DNA of 64,000 nt from Variovorax sp. SG517 (GTDB lineage: Bacteria; Pseudomonadota; Gammaproteobacteria; Burkholderiales; Burkholderiaceae_C): the NCBI RefSeq assembly GCF_013376045.1, contig NZ_JABMJG010000012.1, positions 124,001 through 188,000 of the forward strand. Direction: 5' to 3'. This document shows positions 50,545-60,300 of the stretch, in pieces; the stretch's first letter is position 1; every line of letters starts with the position of its first letter. The position numbers and the translations under genes are program-made. The notes below the pieces were generated by a model. It was not told where the DNA came from and searched no databases. It saw only the letters and a program-made list of their open reading frames with translations.

Positions 50545-52233
50545 TCAAACGAGCGCGACGATCAGCGGCCCGAGCAGCGTGAGAAACACGTTCGCCAGCG
50601 CATAGGTGATGGCGAAGGGCACGGTGGGAATCGAGTTCTCGGCCTTGTCCAGCACCTCGCCGAAGGCCGGGTTGGCGCTGCGGGAGCCGCTCAGCGCACC
50701 GGCGAAGACGGCCGTGTTGCCGTAGCGCAGCACGTAGCGGCCGAAGAGCATGGTCAGCAGCATCGGCACGATGGTCACGACCACGCCCACGCCGAAGATG
50801 GTCAGGCCCAGCTGCTTGATGGTCTGCACGGCCTGCAGGCCCGACGACAGCCCCACCACCACGACGAAGCCCGCGAGGCCCAGATCCTTCAGCAGTTGCA
50901 CCGCGCTCGGGGGCAGGGCGCCGAAGGTCTGGCGCTTCGCGCGGTACCAGCCGAAGAGCAGGCCCGACAGCAGCGCGCCGCCGCCCGCGCCCAGCGTCAG
51001 CGGGATGCTGCCGATCTTCACGCTCAGCAAGCCGACCAGCAGCCCCACGACGAGGCCGGCCCCGAGGTAGACGAAGTCGGTTTTCGCGCTCGGCACGATC
51101 ACGTCGCCGACGATGGCGGCCACACGCTTCACGTCCTGTTCGGAGCCAAAGATCGACACAAGGTCGCCGGTCTGCACCACGGTATCGGGCTTCATCGGCA
51201 GCACCTTGCCCATGCGGCTCAGCTGCACCACGAAGATGCCGTGGCGCACGCCGCCGGCGGTGGCCTTGCGGATCTCGTCGACCGTCTTCCGGTCGAAATC
51301 CTTGTTGGTCAGCACGATCTCGCGCTTGTGCATGGTGAGCTCCATGCCGTCGACCGCGTAGACCTCCTTGCCCAGCAGCGGCGCGCTGGCCACCACCGCG
51401 TCGCGCCGGCCGACGGCCAGCACGATGTCGCCCTTGTGCAGCACGAGCTCGGGGCTCACTTCGACGAACTTGCCGTCGCGCTTCACGCGCTCGATGGTGA
51501 TGGTCGTGGCCGGGTTGGCGTTCTCGATGTCGGCGACGGTGCGCTTCGGCTCGGCCGTGAGTTCGTAGATGCGGCCCACCAGCGAGGGGGCGGCTTCCTC
51601 CTGGTCGGGGCCCAGCACCTTCACGCCGGCCTGCTGCGCGGTCTCGGCCGCGATGGCGTCGTCGCGGATGGTGCGGCCCATGAACTTGGGCAGGATGTTG
51701 ACGCACACGATGATCGCGCCGAAGGAGCCAAACACGTAGGTCACCGCATAGCCGATGGCCACGTTGGCCTGCAGCCGCGCGGTTTCGGCGGCATCGAGCC
51801 CGAGCTTGCCGATGGCGTCTCCCGCCGTGCCGATGATGGCCGACTGCGTGAGGCCGCCCGCGGCCACGCCCGCTGCAAGGCCCTTGTCGAGTTCGCAGAG
51901 CCTGGCCATCACCACCACGGTGGCGAGGCCCGTGGCCGCCATCACCGCGGCCAGGATGATCTCCTTCACCGATTGCCTGCCGAGCGAACTGAAGAACTGC
52001 GGCCCGCTCTCGAAGCCCACCGCGTAGATGAAGAGGGCGAAGAGCACCGCCTTCACGCCGTTGTCGACCTGCACGCCGACCTGGCTCACCAGCACCGCCA
52101 CCAGCAGCGAGCCGGCCACGCCGCCGAGCTGGAACTTGCCGAACTTGATCTTGCCGATCCAGTAGCCGACGGCCAGCGAGAGAAATAGCGCCATTTCGGG
52201 CGACTTCTTGAAGAGTTCGTGCAGCCATTCCAT
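50545..52233 (-). CDS. aspT: Aspartate-alanine antiporter, second copy
   Basis: This 562-residue exchanger of the AAE family has two membrane blocks (about 1-170 and 370-560) flanking two RCK/TrkA-C-like soluble domains (about 205-360). Membrane segments include LSLAVGYWIGKIKFGKFQLG, the AGGLTQSAIIGTAGDAIG loop and NPAFGEVLDKAENS. It exchanges aspartate for alanine. The ATG at 52233 follows AAAGGAAC on the minus strand. An in-frame ATG at 52275, overlapping the preceding stop (ATGA), would add 14 residues. It follows a paralogue by 38 bp. Confidence 0.9.
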   Translation of the reverse strand: MEWLHELFKKSPEMALFLSLAVGYWIGKIKFGKFQLGGVAGSLLVAVLVSQVGVQVDNGVKAVLFALFIYAVGFESGPQFFSSLGRQSVKEIILAAVMAATGLATVVVMARLCELDKGLAAGVAAGGLTQSAIIGTAGDAIGKLGLDAAETARLQANVAIGYAVTYVFGSFGAIIVCVNILPKFMGRTIRDDAIAAETAQQAGVKVLGPDQEEAAPSLVGRIYELTAEPKRTVADIENANPATTITIERVKRDGKFVEVSPELVLHKGDIVLAVGRRDAVVASAPLLGKEVYAVDGMELTMHKREIVLTNKDFDRKTVDEIRKATAGGVRHGIFVVQLSRMGKVLPMKPDTVVQTGDLVSIFGSEQDVKRVAAIVGDVIVPSAKTDFVYLGAGLVVGLLVGLLSVKIGSIPLTLGAGGGALLSGLLFGWYRAKRQTFGALPPSAVQLLKDLGLAGFVVVVGLSSGLQAVQTIKQLGLTIFGVGVVVTIVPMLLTMLFGRYVLRYGNTAVFAGALSGSRSANPAFGEVLDKAENSIPTVPFAITYALANVFLTLLGPLIVALV

Positions 52234-52271
52234 GGGTCGGGTTCCTTTCGGGTTCTTGACGTTGCTCAAGC

Positions 52272-53969
52272 TCATTTCGCCGCGTGCGCCACCAGTCCGG
52301 CCAGTGCCACGATGAGCGGGCCCATCAGCGGCAGCACCACGTTCGAAATCGCGTAGGTGATCGTGTAGCCCAGCAGCGGCGTTGCGTTGCCGGCGGCGTT
52401 CTGCACGGCGCTGAGCGCCGGCGTGCTGCACTGCTGGCCTGCGATGGCGCCCAGCAGAACGGGTGCATCGAGCTTGAGCAGCCGGTGGCCGACGAAGAGC
52501 GAGATGCACGCCGGCACCACAGCGACGGCCACGCCCACCAGCGGCAGCGCGATGCCGAATTTCTTGACGAGCGCCAGCGCCTGCGGCCCGGAAGCGAGGC
52601 CGACGCAGGCGATGAAGGTGGCCAGGCCCAGGTCCTTCATCAGTGCCAGGGCTTCGGGTGGCACGCTCAGGCGATGCGGGTTCTTCGACTGGTACCAGCC
52701 GAAGATCAGCCCCGTGAGCAGCGCGCCGCCGCCCGTGCCCAGCGAGAACGGAATGCCGCCCAGCTTGACGCTGAAGCCTCCGATGAACACGCCCAGCAGG
52801 ATGCCCATGGCCGCGTAGCTGATGTTGCTGTGCGTGGATTCGACGACGCGGTCGCCGATGAGCGGCACCGCCCGCGCCACTTCGAGCACCGGGCCGTAGA
52901 GCTTGAGCACGTCGCCGCGCTGCAGCTTCACGTCGTGCAGCAGCGGCATCGCGTTGCCGTCGCGCTCGAGGCCGACGATCTGCACGCCCGGCGGAAGCGG
53001 CGCCCCGAGCTCGTGCAGTTCGCGCCCGAACCATTCGCGCCGGCCGACCACCACCTCGGTGGTCTCGACCACCGCATCGAAGGCCGTGGTGTTGGCGAAC
53101 TCGCGGCCAAGCAGCTCGGCCACGTTCACCAGCACGCTGCGGCGCCCGATGGCGAGCACCTCGTCGAAGGCCTGCAGCCTGAGCGTGGGCTCCACCGCCA
53201 GGTTCTGCCCGCGCCGCACGACCTGCTCGATGCTGGCGTGGCCTTCGAAGATGGCCGCCAGCTCGCCCACCGTGCGGCCGCGGCCGACGGTGACGAGGAA
53301 CACGCGCCCGATCATCTCGGGCGTGGCCGAAGCCGCGTCGGGCTCGTCGCCTCCGCCGCCCATCTCTTTCCAGAGCCGGTCGGCTTCGGCGCGCAGGTCC
53401 ACCCGCAGCAGCAGCGGAAAGACCTGGCTGGTGGCCACCACGATCGCAATCAGCCCGAACACGTAGGTGATGGAGTAGGCCGTGACCACGTTGGCCTGCA
53501 GCTGCCGGATGTCGGACAGCGGCAGCGCTAGCTTGGAGATGGCATCGGTCGCGGTGCCCACCACCGCCGATTCGGTTGCCGCGCCGGCCATGAGGCCGGC
53601 GGCGGTGCCCTGGTCGAGCGAGAGGAAGACGGTGGCGCCCAGCACCAGCACCAGCGCCAGCACCGCAACCACTTCGACCAGGCAGAGCAGCCCCAGCCGC
53701 AGCCCCTTGGCATCGAGGTTCGCAAAGAACTGGGGGCCGCCCGCATAGCCGAGCGCGAAGATGAAAAGCATGAAGAACACGTTCTTCACGCCGTCGTCGA
53801 GATGGATGCCGAGTTGCCCGACGACCAGCGCGGCGATCAAGGTGCCGCAGATGCCCCCGAGCTGGATCGGGCCGAAGCGGATCTGGCCGATCGCGTAGCC
53901 GATGGCGAGCACCAGGAATAGCGCGATCTCGGGCTGGCTTTTAAGAATTGCAACCAGATCGTGAAGCAC
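52272..53969 (-). CDS. aspT: Aspartate-alanine antiporter, first copy
   Basis: This 565-residue exchanger has the same layout as the second copy: membrane blocks near 1-165 and 380-560 around two RCK-like domains. Clear family segments are VLAIGYAIGQIRFGPIQLGG, the MAGAATESAVVGTATDAISK loop and GQQCSTPALSAVQNAAGNA. It starts with a GTG codon at 53969 after an AAGGA site. It is only moderately similar to the second copy, mostly in the membrane segments, so they may differ in substrate or form a heteromer. A hairpin-rich gap of 308 bp lies upstream. Confidence 0.9.
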   Translation of the reverse strand: MLHDLVAILKSQPEIALFLVLAIGYAIGQIRFGPIQLGGICGTLIAALVVGQLGIHLDDGVKNVFFMLFIFALGYAGGPQFFANLDAKGLRLGLLCLVEVVAVLALVLVLGATVFLSLDQGTAAGLMAGAATESAVVGTATDAISKLALPLSDIRQLQANVVTAYSITYVFGLIAIVVATSQVFPLLLRVDLRAEADRLWKEMGGGGDEPDAASATPEMIGRVFLVTVGRGRTVGELAAIFEGHASIEQVVRRGQNLAVEPTLRLQAFDEVLAIGRRSVLVNVAELLGREFANTTAFDAVVETTEVVVGRREWFGRELHELGAPLPPGVQIVGLERDGNAMPLLHDVKLQRGDVLKLYGPVLEVARAVPLIGDRVVESTHSNISYAAMGILLGVFIGGFSVKLGGIPFSLGTGGGALLTGLIFGWYQSKNPHRLSVPPEALALMKDLGLATFIACVGLASGPQALALVKKFGIALPLVGVAVAVVPACISLFVGHRLLKLDAPVLLGAIAGQQCSTPALSAVQNAAGNATPLLGYTITYAISNVVLPLMGPLIVALAGLVAHAAK

Positions 53970-54277
53970 GGTCCGGTCCTTGTCACGGGCGAGCCGGTCG
54001 AAGGGGGGCGGCCTTATTGGCCCGGCAATTGAGGCGGGCGTAATTCACGCAACCCCCGTTTCGATGGGGGCGTATGCCGGTGGGCGCAACGCGCAGACTT
54101 TATGCTGATTTGAGGAGCCGTCTATTTCTCGCATTGGCTCTTACGATAAATCAACATTTAAAATAATTGTGAAATTGTGTGCTGGGAGGTGAGTGTGAAA
54201 CTCATGTTTAAAACGATATTCGTATTGTCGAAATTCTTTTTAGGTAATTGGTCGTATAAATCGGCCGTGGCAGCCCA
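53970..54277. other. Divergent intergenic region between asp operon and vgrG
   Basis: This 308-bp gap has two parts. Nearest the asp operon it is GC-rich, with a CCCCC/GGGGG hairpin (54053-54070), and probably holds its promoter. From about 54120 it is AT-rich, unlike its surroundings, and has a sigma70-like promoter for vgrG. No gene is seen. Confidence 0.55.
54134..54164 (+). promoter_or_regulatory. Predicted vgrG promoter in an AT-rich stretch
   Basis: TTGGCT (54134-54139, four of six bases) has TTTAAA (54157-54162) 17 bp downstream, or TAAAAT (54159-54164, five of six) at 19 bp. The region 54120-54277 is distinctly AT-rich for this genome, which fits a silenced, horizontally acquired promoter. 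No clear ribosome site precedes the vgrG ATG. Confidence 0.4.
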
Positions 54278-57200
54278 ATGACGCGGCGAGTCACGATCCA
54301 GACGCCGGCAGGCGAGGCGTTGCAGTTCCGCCAACTCGTAGGCCGCGAGGCACTGAGCCAGCTGTACGCCTTCGACGTCGAACTGCTGGGCACCAGCAAC
54401 GGCGTGGACCCCAAGACCCTGCTGGGCAAGGCTTCCACCGTGACGGTGGAGACCGAAGGCGGGGTGCGCTACCTGGGCGGCATCGTCACGCGTTTCGGGC
54501 TGCAGCAGGAGGATGCGCGGCATTCCTTCTACCGGATGCGCCTGCGGCCATGGCTGTGGCTGGCCACGCGGCGCAGCGACTTCCGCATCTTCCAGGGCAA
54601 GAGCGTGCCCGACATCGTGATGGAAGTGCTCGGCCGCTACGGCCACCCCATCGAGAAGAAGCTCACGCGCGGCGACTACCGCGTGTGGGACTACTGCGTG
54701 CAGTACCACGAGAGCGACTTCGACTTCGTCTCGCGCCTGTGCGAGCTCGAAGGCATCTACTACCACTTCCGGCACGAGGCCAGCCAGCACGTGCTCGTCT
54801 TCGCCGACGACATCGCGCATTCCCACAGCCCGCTGCCCGGCGGCGAGGAAGTGCGCTACCACCCGCTGGAGAAATCCGGCATGGGCCAGCGCGAGCGCAT
54901 CTACGCCTGGGAGATCGCAGAGGAAGTGCGCTCGGGCCACCACTACAACGACGACTACGATTTCGAGAAGCCCAAGGCCGAGCTCTCGCACCTGAGGCAG
55001 ATGCCGCCCGGGCACGACCACGACGCCTTCGAGAACTACGAATGGCCCGGCGGCTTCGTGCAACACGGCGACGGCGAGGCCTATGCACGCATCCGCAACG
55101 AAGAACAGCTCAGCCAGCGCAGCCGCGTCACCGGCCGCTCCAACCTGCGCGAACTGGCCACCGGCCACACCTTGCGCCTCACCGGCCACCCCAAGGCTGA
55201 CCAGAACCAGCAATACCTGCTCGTGGGCGTGAGCTACCACCTGCAGGAGAACCTGCAGGCCAGCGAGGGCGTGGAAGGCACCGAGGGCTCGGTGCAGCGC
55301 TTCGCCTTCGAGGCGCAGCCCACCAGCTACGCCTGGCGCCCGCCGCGCACCACGACCAAGCCGCGCACGCGCGGGCCGCAGACCGCCATGGTGGTGGGCC
55401 CGTCGGGCGAGGAGATCTGGACCGACAAGTACGGGCGCATCAAGGTGCAGTTCCACTGGGACCGCCTCGGCCAGGAGAACGAGCACTCCAGCTGCTGGGT
55501 GCGCGTGTCCACCGCGTGGGCAGGCGCCACCTTCGGCATGACCAGCGTGCCGCGCATCGGCATGGAGGTGATCGTCGACTTCCTGAACGGCGACCCCGAC
55601 TACCCCATCGTCACCGGCTGCGTGCACAACGCCGACACCATGCCGTCGTGGGAGCTGCCGGGCCAGAAGCACCTGTCGGGCATCAGGAGCCGCGAGCTCG
55701 GAGGCGGGCGCGGCAACCACATCGTGCTGGACGACACGCAGGGCAAGATCCAGGCGCAGCTGCGCAGCGACCACCAGGCCAGCCAGCTGAGCGTGGGGCA
55801 CATCGGGCGAATCGAGGACACGGCCGGGCGCAAGGAGCCGCGGGGTCAGGGGTTCGAGCTGCGTACCGATGGCCATGGCGTTTTGCGCTCGGGCAAGGGG
55901 CTGCTGGTGACCACCGAGGCGCGCCCGAATGCCCAGGCGCACATCACCGACATGAGCGAGACGGTGGGCCGTCTCACGCAGGCGCGCGACCTGCACGAAG
56001 GCCTCAGCGGCGTGGCACAGGGTGCGCAGGCCCACGAGCCTGGCGACCAGGACGAAGTCACAGCGAGCCTCAAGGAGCAGAACGACGCCATCAAGGGGCA
56101 GGGCGGCAACCGCGAGCAGGGCGAGTTCCCCGAGTTCCAGGAAGCGCACATGACCCTGGCCAGCGCCAAGGGGCTGCAGACCGTGGCGCAGGGCTCGACG
56201 CACATCGTGAGCAACGAGCACAGCGCGCTCACCAGCGGCGGCCACACGAGCCTGAGCGCGGGCAAGAGCCTGCTGGTGAGCGTGCAGAACGCGATCCGCA
56301 TGTTCGCCTCCAAGGCCGGCATGCGGCTCGTGGCGGCCGGGGCCGACATCGACATCAAGGCGCTGAAGGACAGCGTGAACGTGCTGGCCAAGCTCAACAT
56401 CACGCAGACGGCCAACAAGATCACCATCCACGCGAAGGAAGAGGTGGTGATCAACGGCGGCTCGAGCTACAGCCGCTGGAGCTCCGGCGGGATCGAGCAC
56501 GGCACTTCCGGCACCTGGCGCGAACATGCGTCGGTGCACAGCCTCGTCGGGCCCGCCAGCGAAGGCAAGCCTGCGCTGCCCAATCCACCGCAGGTGCCGA
56601 AGGGACAGCTCGACCTGTACCACCAGTACATCAAGCCGACCGGAGAAAAGCGCCAGGGCGTGGCGCAGGGCGACTTCACGGTGGTCGATTCGCAGGGCGG
56701 CACGCACGCCGGCACCTTCGACCGCAACGGCTTCGCGACCGTGTCGGGCCTGCCCATCGGCACCGCCAAGGTCACGTTCGGCAAGGACCCGCGCGACCCC
56801 TGGGAGGAGGGCAGCTACTACGGGACTCCCGAAGACTGGAAGGCGAAAGGTGCGACGGGCGCAGCGGCTGATGGAGCAGGCGGCGGCGTGTCCGGCATTT
56901 CAGGCATCTCGGGCATCTCCGGCCTCATGGGCAACGCCGCCGGGCTGACCGGCTCGGCAGGCGGTGCCGCAGGCGCCCTCGCGGGGGTGGCAGGCATGGG
57001 CAGCAAGGCGGCGAGTGCGCTGAACCAGGTCACCCAGGCGGCCGGCATCGCGCAACAGGCCGTGGGTGCGGCCCAGGCCATCCAGCAGGGCGGCGCCAAG
57101 GCGCTGCTGGGCCAGGCGAGCCAGGCCGCGACCGGCATGGCGATACAGGCAGCGGGGGCCAAGCTCGGGCCGATGGGCGTGCCGATCACCGGCGTGATGA

Positions 57201-57292
57201 GCGGCATGGCTTCCGGCGGCATGAAGCAGGGCGTTGCAACTGCTGCAGCCAATCCCGCGGTCACAGGTCGAACGCCTGGCTTCGCGGGCTGA
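54278..57292 (+). CDS. vgrG: Type VI secretion tip protein VgrG with DUF2345, transthyretin-like and Ala/Gly-rich extensions
   Basis: This 1004-residue protein tips the T6SS tube. The gp27/gp5-like core (about 1-500) has QFRQLVGREALSQLYAFDVE, the HYHESDFDFVSRLCELEG-type segment (VQYHESDFDFVSRL), then the OB-fold region GEEIWTDKYGRIKVQFHWDR and SSCWVRVSTAWAG. DUF2345 (about 508-748) follows. A small TTR-like domain occupies about 769-855 (GDFTVVDSQGGTHAGTFDRN), and an Ala/Gly-rich hydrophobic tail (870-1004) ends it. Such extensions usually carry or recruit effectors. The rhs gene begins 67 bp downstream. Confidence 0.93.
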   Translation: MTRRVTIQTPAGEALQFRQLVGREALSQLYAFDVELLGTSNGVDPKTLLGKASTVTVETEGGVRYLGGIVTRFGLQQEDARHSFYRMRLRPWLWLATRRSDFRIFQGKSVPDIVMEVLGRYGHPIEKKLTRGDYRVWDYCVQYHESDFDFVSRLCELEGIYYHFRHEASQHVLVFADDIAHSHSPLPGGEEVRYHPLEKSGMGQRERIYAWEIAEEVRSGHHYNDDYDFEKPKAELSHLRQMPPGHDHDAFENYEWPGGFVQHGDGEAYARIRNEEQLSQRSRVTGRSNLRELATGHTLRLTGHPKADQNQQYLLVGVSYHLQENLQASEGVEGTEGSVQRFAFEAQPTSYAWRPPRTTTKPRTRGPQTAMVVGPSGEEIWTDKYGRIKVQFHWDRLGQENEHSSCWVRVSTAWAGATFGMTSVPRIGMEVIVDFLNGDPDYPIVTGCVHNADTMPSWELPGQKHLSGIRSRELGGGRGNHIVLDDTQGKIQAQLRSDHQASQLSVGHIGRIEDTAGRKEPRGQGFELRTDGHGVLRSGKGLLVTTEARPNAQAHITDMSETVGRLTQARDLHEGLSGVAQGAQAHEPGDQDEVTASLKEQNDAIKGQGGNREQGEFPEFQEAHMTLASAKGLQTVAQGSTHIVSNEHSALTSGGHTSLSAGKSLLVSVQNAIRMFASKAGMRLVAAGADIDIKALKDSVNVLAKLNITQTANKITIHAKEEVVINGGSSYSRWSSGGIEHGTSGTWREHASVHSLVGPASEGKPALPNPPQVPKGQLDLYHQYIKPTGEKRQGVAQGDFTVVDSQGGTHAGTFDRNGFATVSGLPIGTAKVTFGKDPRDPWEEGSYYGTPEDWKAKGATGAAADGAGGGVSGISGISGISGLMGNAAGLTGSAGGAAGALAGVAGMGSKAASALNQVTQAAGIAQQAVGAAQAIQQGGAKALLGQASQAATGMAIQAAGAKLGPMGVPITGVMSGMASGGMKQGVATAAANPAVTGRTPGFAG

Positions 57293-57359
57293 CCCGCGCG
57301 GCGCGCCGCATTCACTTCACCAATACGAAGCACGAGCTCGAAGAGAACAAGAAGAAAAG

Positions 57360-60300
57360 ATGGCAGAACAGGAAGCAGGCGCGAAGCCGCAGGCGGCGGA
57401 GCGCGAGCCGCAGACGGCGGTGGCACCGCTGAACACGATCGTGAAGGAGGACGTTGCCGCGGCAAGCAAGGCAGTGGACGACTGGCTGCGCTCGTTCAGC
57501 GGCGGCTATGTGACGCTGGAGCGCCTGACGATGGTGCTGGGCAGCATCCCGATCGTCGGGAACATCATGGCGCTGGTGGATGTGTTCCTGGACATCATCA
57601 ACATCGTCGAGAAGAAGGCCAAGGACGGCGTCGACGCGTTCCTGAACTGGGTGAGCCTGGGCATCAACCTGATCGGGTTGATCCCGATACCACCGAGCAT
57701 GGCGGCAGCGCGGATGAGCCTGAGGCCCACGCTTCACCTCGTGAAGCAGGAGCTGAAGACGGCGGCGTCGAACCTGGGCGAGGCCATCGTGACCATATTG
57801 GTGGGCCACCTGAATGCCACCATCATGGGCGAGCTGGACAAGTTCATCGATGGGGCGATCGCCAAGCTCGACGGCATCCTCAAGAGCTGCGCGGACCTCG
57901 CGGACAAGATCATCGACAACCTGGTGGACATCCTGCGGCGGGTGCTGGGCCAGAAGGACCTGTTCACGGTGGGCACGCCTGCGGCGGCGGAAACCAAGGT
58001 GCACGACCCGAAGACGCAAAGCACGTGGAGCCGGATGTGGGGCGCGGCGGTTCGCTACTCGAAGCAGTCGGCGAACTACGTGGCGAAGGCGGCAGCGAGC
58101 CAGTTGCCGGATGGCGTTGCAGGCCGGGTCAACGGCGTGATCACGCAGATGCTGGACTTCAAGCAGCAGCTGCGCGGGCAGCTGTCGAGGCTGGCGGACA
58201 AGGAGGCGCAGGCCAGCATCATGTGGCTGCTGCACAAGCTGCGGGACGCGTTGTTGAAGAAGAAGGGCAAGAGGGCCGCGATCGTGCCGCCGCAGTCGGG
58301 GGCGGTGGCCCAGAAGGACAAGCCCGGTGATCAGCTGGGTCACATCAGCAAGCAGGCGCCTGCGAACGGGCGAGGGTGCAGCATCAAGAATGGCCCGGCG
58401 CCGGTGCGCAAGGGCGGCTCCATCAGTCTCGCTCTCGGGGATGAGAGCTTCTCCCACACCGACTTCGTTCTTGCAGCGCCGCTGCCGATCGAATGGGCGC
58501 GCACTTACGCCAGCGACCTTGACGCCTTCGACCGCGGCAGCCTCGGTGCGCGCTGGATCACCCCCTACAGCATGCGCGTGGACGTCACCACGCCCACGCG
58601 AGGCGCACGCCAGGGCCAACCCAGCCTCGTCTACCACGCCGCCGACGGCCGCAGCCACGCCTATCCGGTGCTGGCCGTGGGGCAGGCCTACTTCGACCCG
58701 ATCGAGGAAGTCCGCGTCTCTCGCCTGAGCGAGAGCCTGCTGGCGCTGGACTTCGGCAAGCCGCTGCCCCAGAGCGAGCAGAGCCAGTGGCGCGAGATCT
58801 ACGAGTATGTGGACAGCAGGCAGCCGCACTTCCGACTCGTCGCGCAGCAGGCCAAGGACGGCATGGCCATCGGCCTGCGCTACGACCACGTGATCGCGGC
58901 AACGGGCGAGCGCGTGCTCAGCGACATCATCAGCAAGCACGGCGAAGCCGTCATGGCGCACGTGGGCACCAAGCCCGATGCGCAGACGGGGCTCATCCAG
59001 TCGCTGTGGGAGCTCAAGGACGGCCAGGTCATGCGCCAGTTGGCCGGCTACACGCACGACGATGAACGAGACCTCGTCGCCGCGCAGGACGAGGACGGCG
59101 CGAGCTGGAGCTACACCTACAGCCACCACCTCGTGACCCGCTACACCGACCGCACCGGCCGGGGCATGAACCTGGAGTACGACGGCACGGGCCCTGACGC
59201 CAAGGCCGTGCGCGAGTGGTCCGACGACGGCAGCTTCGCGCTGAAGCTGGAGTGGGACCGCAACATCCGCCTGACCTACGTGACCGATGCGCTGGGCGGG
59301 GAGACCTGGCACTACTACGACATCCAGGGCTACACCTACCGCATCATCCATCCGGACGGGCTGCAGGAGTGGTTCTTCCGCGATGACGCCAAGAACATCA
59401 CGCGCCACGTGCACACCGACGGCACGACCGACGACTACACGTATGACGCCGACGGCAACCTGCAGACCCACACGCGTGCCGATGGCAGCCGGGTGCACTA
59501 CGAGTACGACAGGCTGAATCGGCTCACGGGTATCCGCGACGCGGAGGGCGGCGTGTGGAAGCGCGACTACGACGCGCAGGGGCATCTCACGGAAGAGATC
59601 GATCCGCTGGGGCACAAGACCGAATACGCCTACGACAAGGCCGGCAGGCCCGTGCGGATCACCGATGCGAAGGGCGGCACGAAGCTGATGAGCTACACGC
59701 CTCGCGGCCGGCTCGCGAGCCTCACCGATTGCTCAGGCAAGACCAGCCGCTGGACATACGACGATCGCGGCCGGCTCGCCACGGCTGTCGATCCTGCGGG
59801 CAACGTCACGCGCCATCTCTACAGCCTTCCACAGGAAGACGCGGTGCTGCGTGCCCAAGGCAGCGTGCCGGGCCTGCTCCACGAGATCGTGCTGCCCGAC
59901 GGCACGCGCGAGCAGAAACTGCACGACCCCGAGGGACGCATGCTCGCGCACGTCGATGGGCTCGGGCGGCGCACGCACTACAGCTACAACCGCGCAGGGC
60001 TCATCGCCGGCCGCACAGATGCCGAGGGGAATTCGCTCAGGTACCAGTGGGATCTGCTGGGCCGTCTCGTCGAATTGCACAACGAGAACGGCAGCCGCCA
60101 CAGCCTGCGCTACGACCCGGTGGGCCGACTGCTGGAGAAGACCGACTTCGCTCGGCGGACCACGCGGTACCGCTACGAAGAAAGCACCGGCCGGCTCGTC
60201 GAGGTGGCAGCGGGCGGGCGGGTGGTGCAGCTGCAGGCCGATGCGATGGGCAGGATGACCGAGCGGTCCGCCGGCGGCCAGGTCGAACGCTTCGCCTTCG

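Noticed and set aside
52233..52275. Longer AspT (second copy) starting at 52275
   Set aside because: The ATGA overlap is attractive, but the AAAGGAAC ribosome site fits the ATG at 52233 better, so the shorter start is used. The longer one is not excluded.
54158..56707. Long minus-strand reading frame opposite vgrG
   Set aside because: Antisense to a VgrG with strong domain signatures. It has no recognisable motif and a shadow-like composition.
57234..57359. Rhs gene starting at 57234 within vgrG
   Set aside because: The upstream 42 codons read through the vgrG end and are not conserved-looking; the ATG at 57360 starts the helical region.
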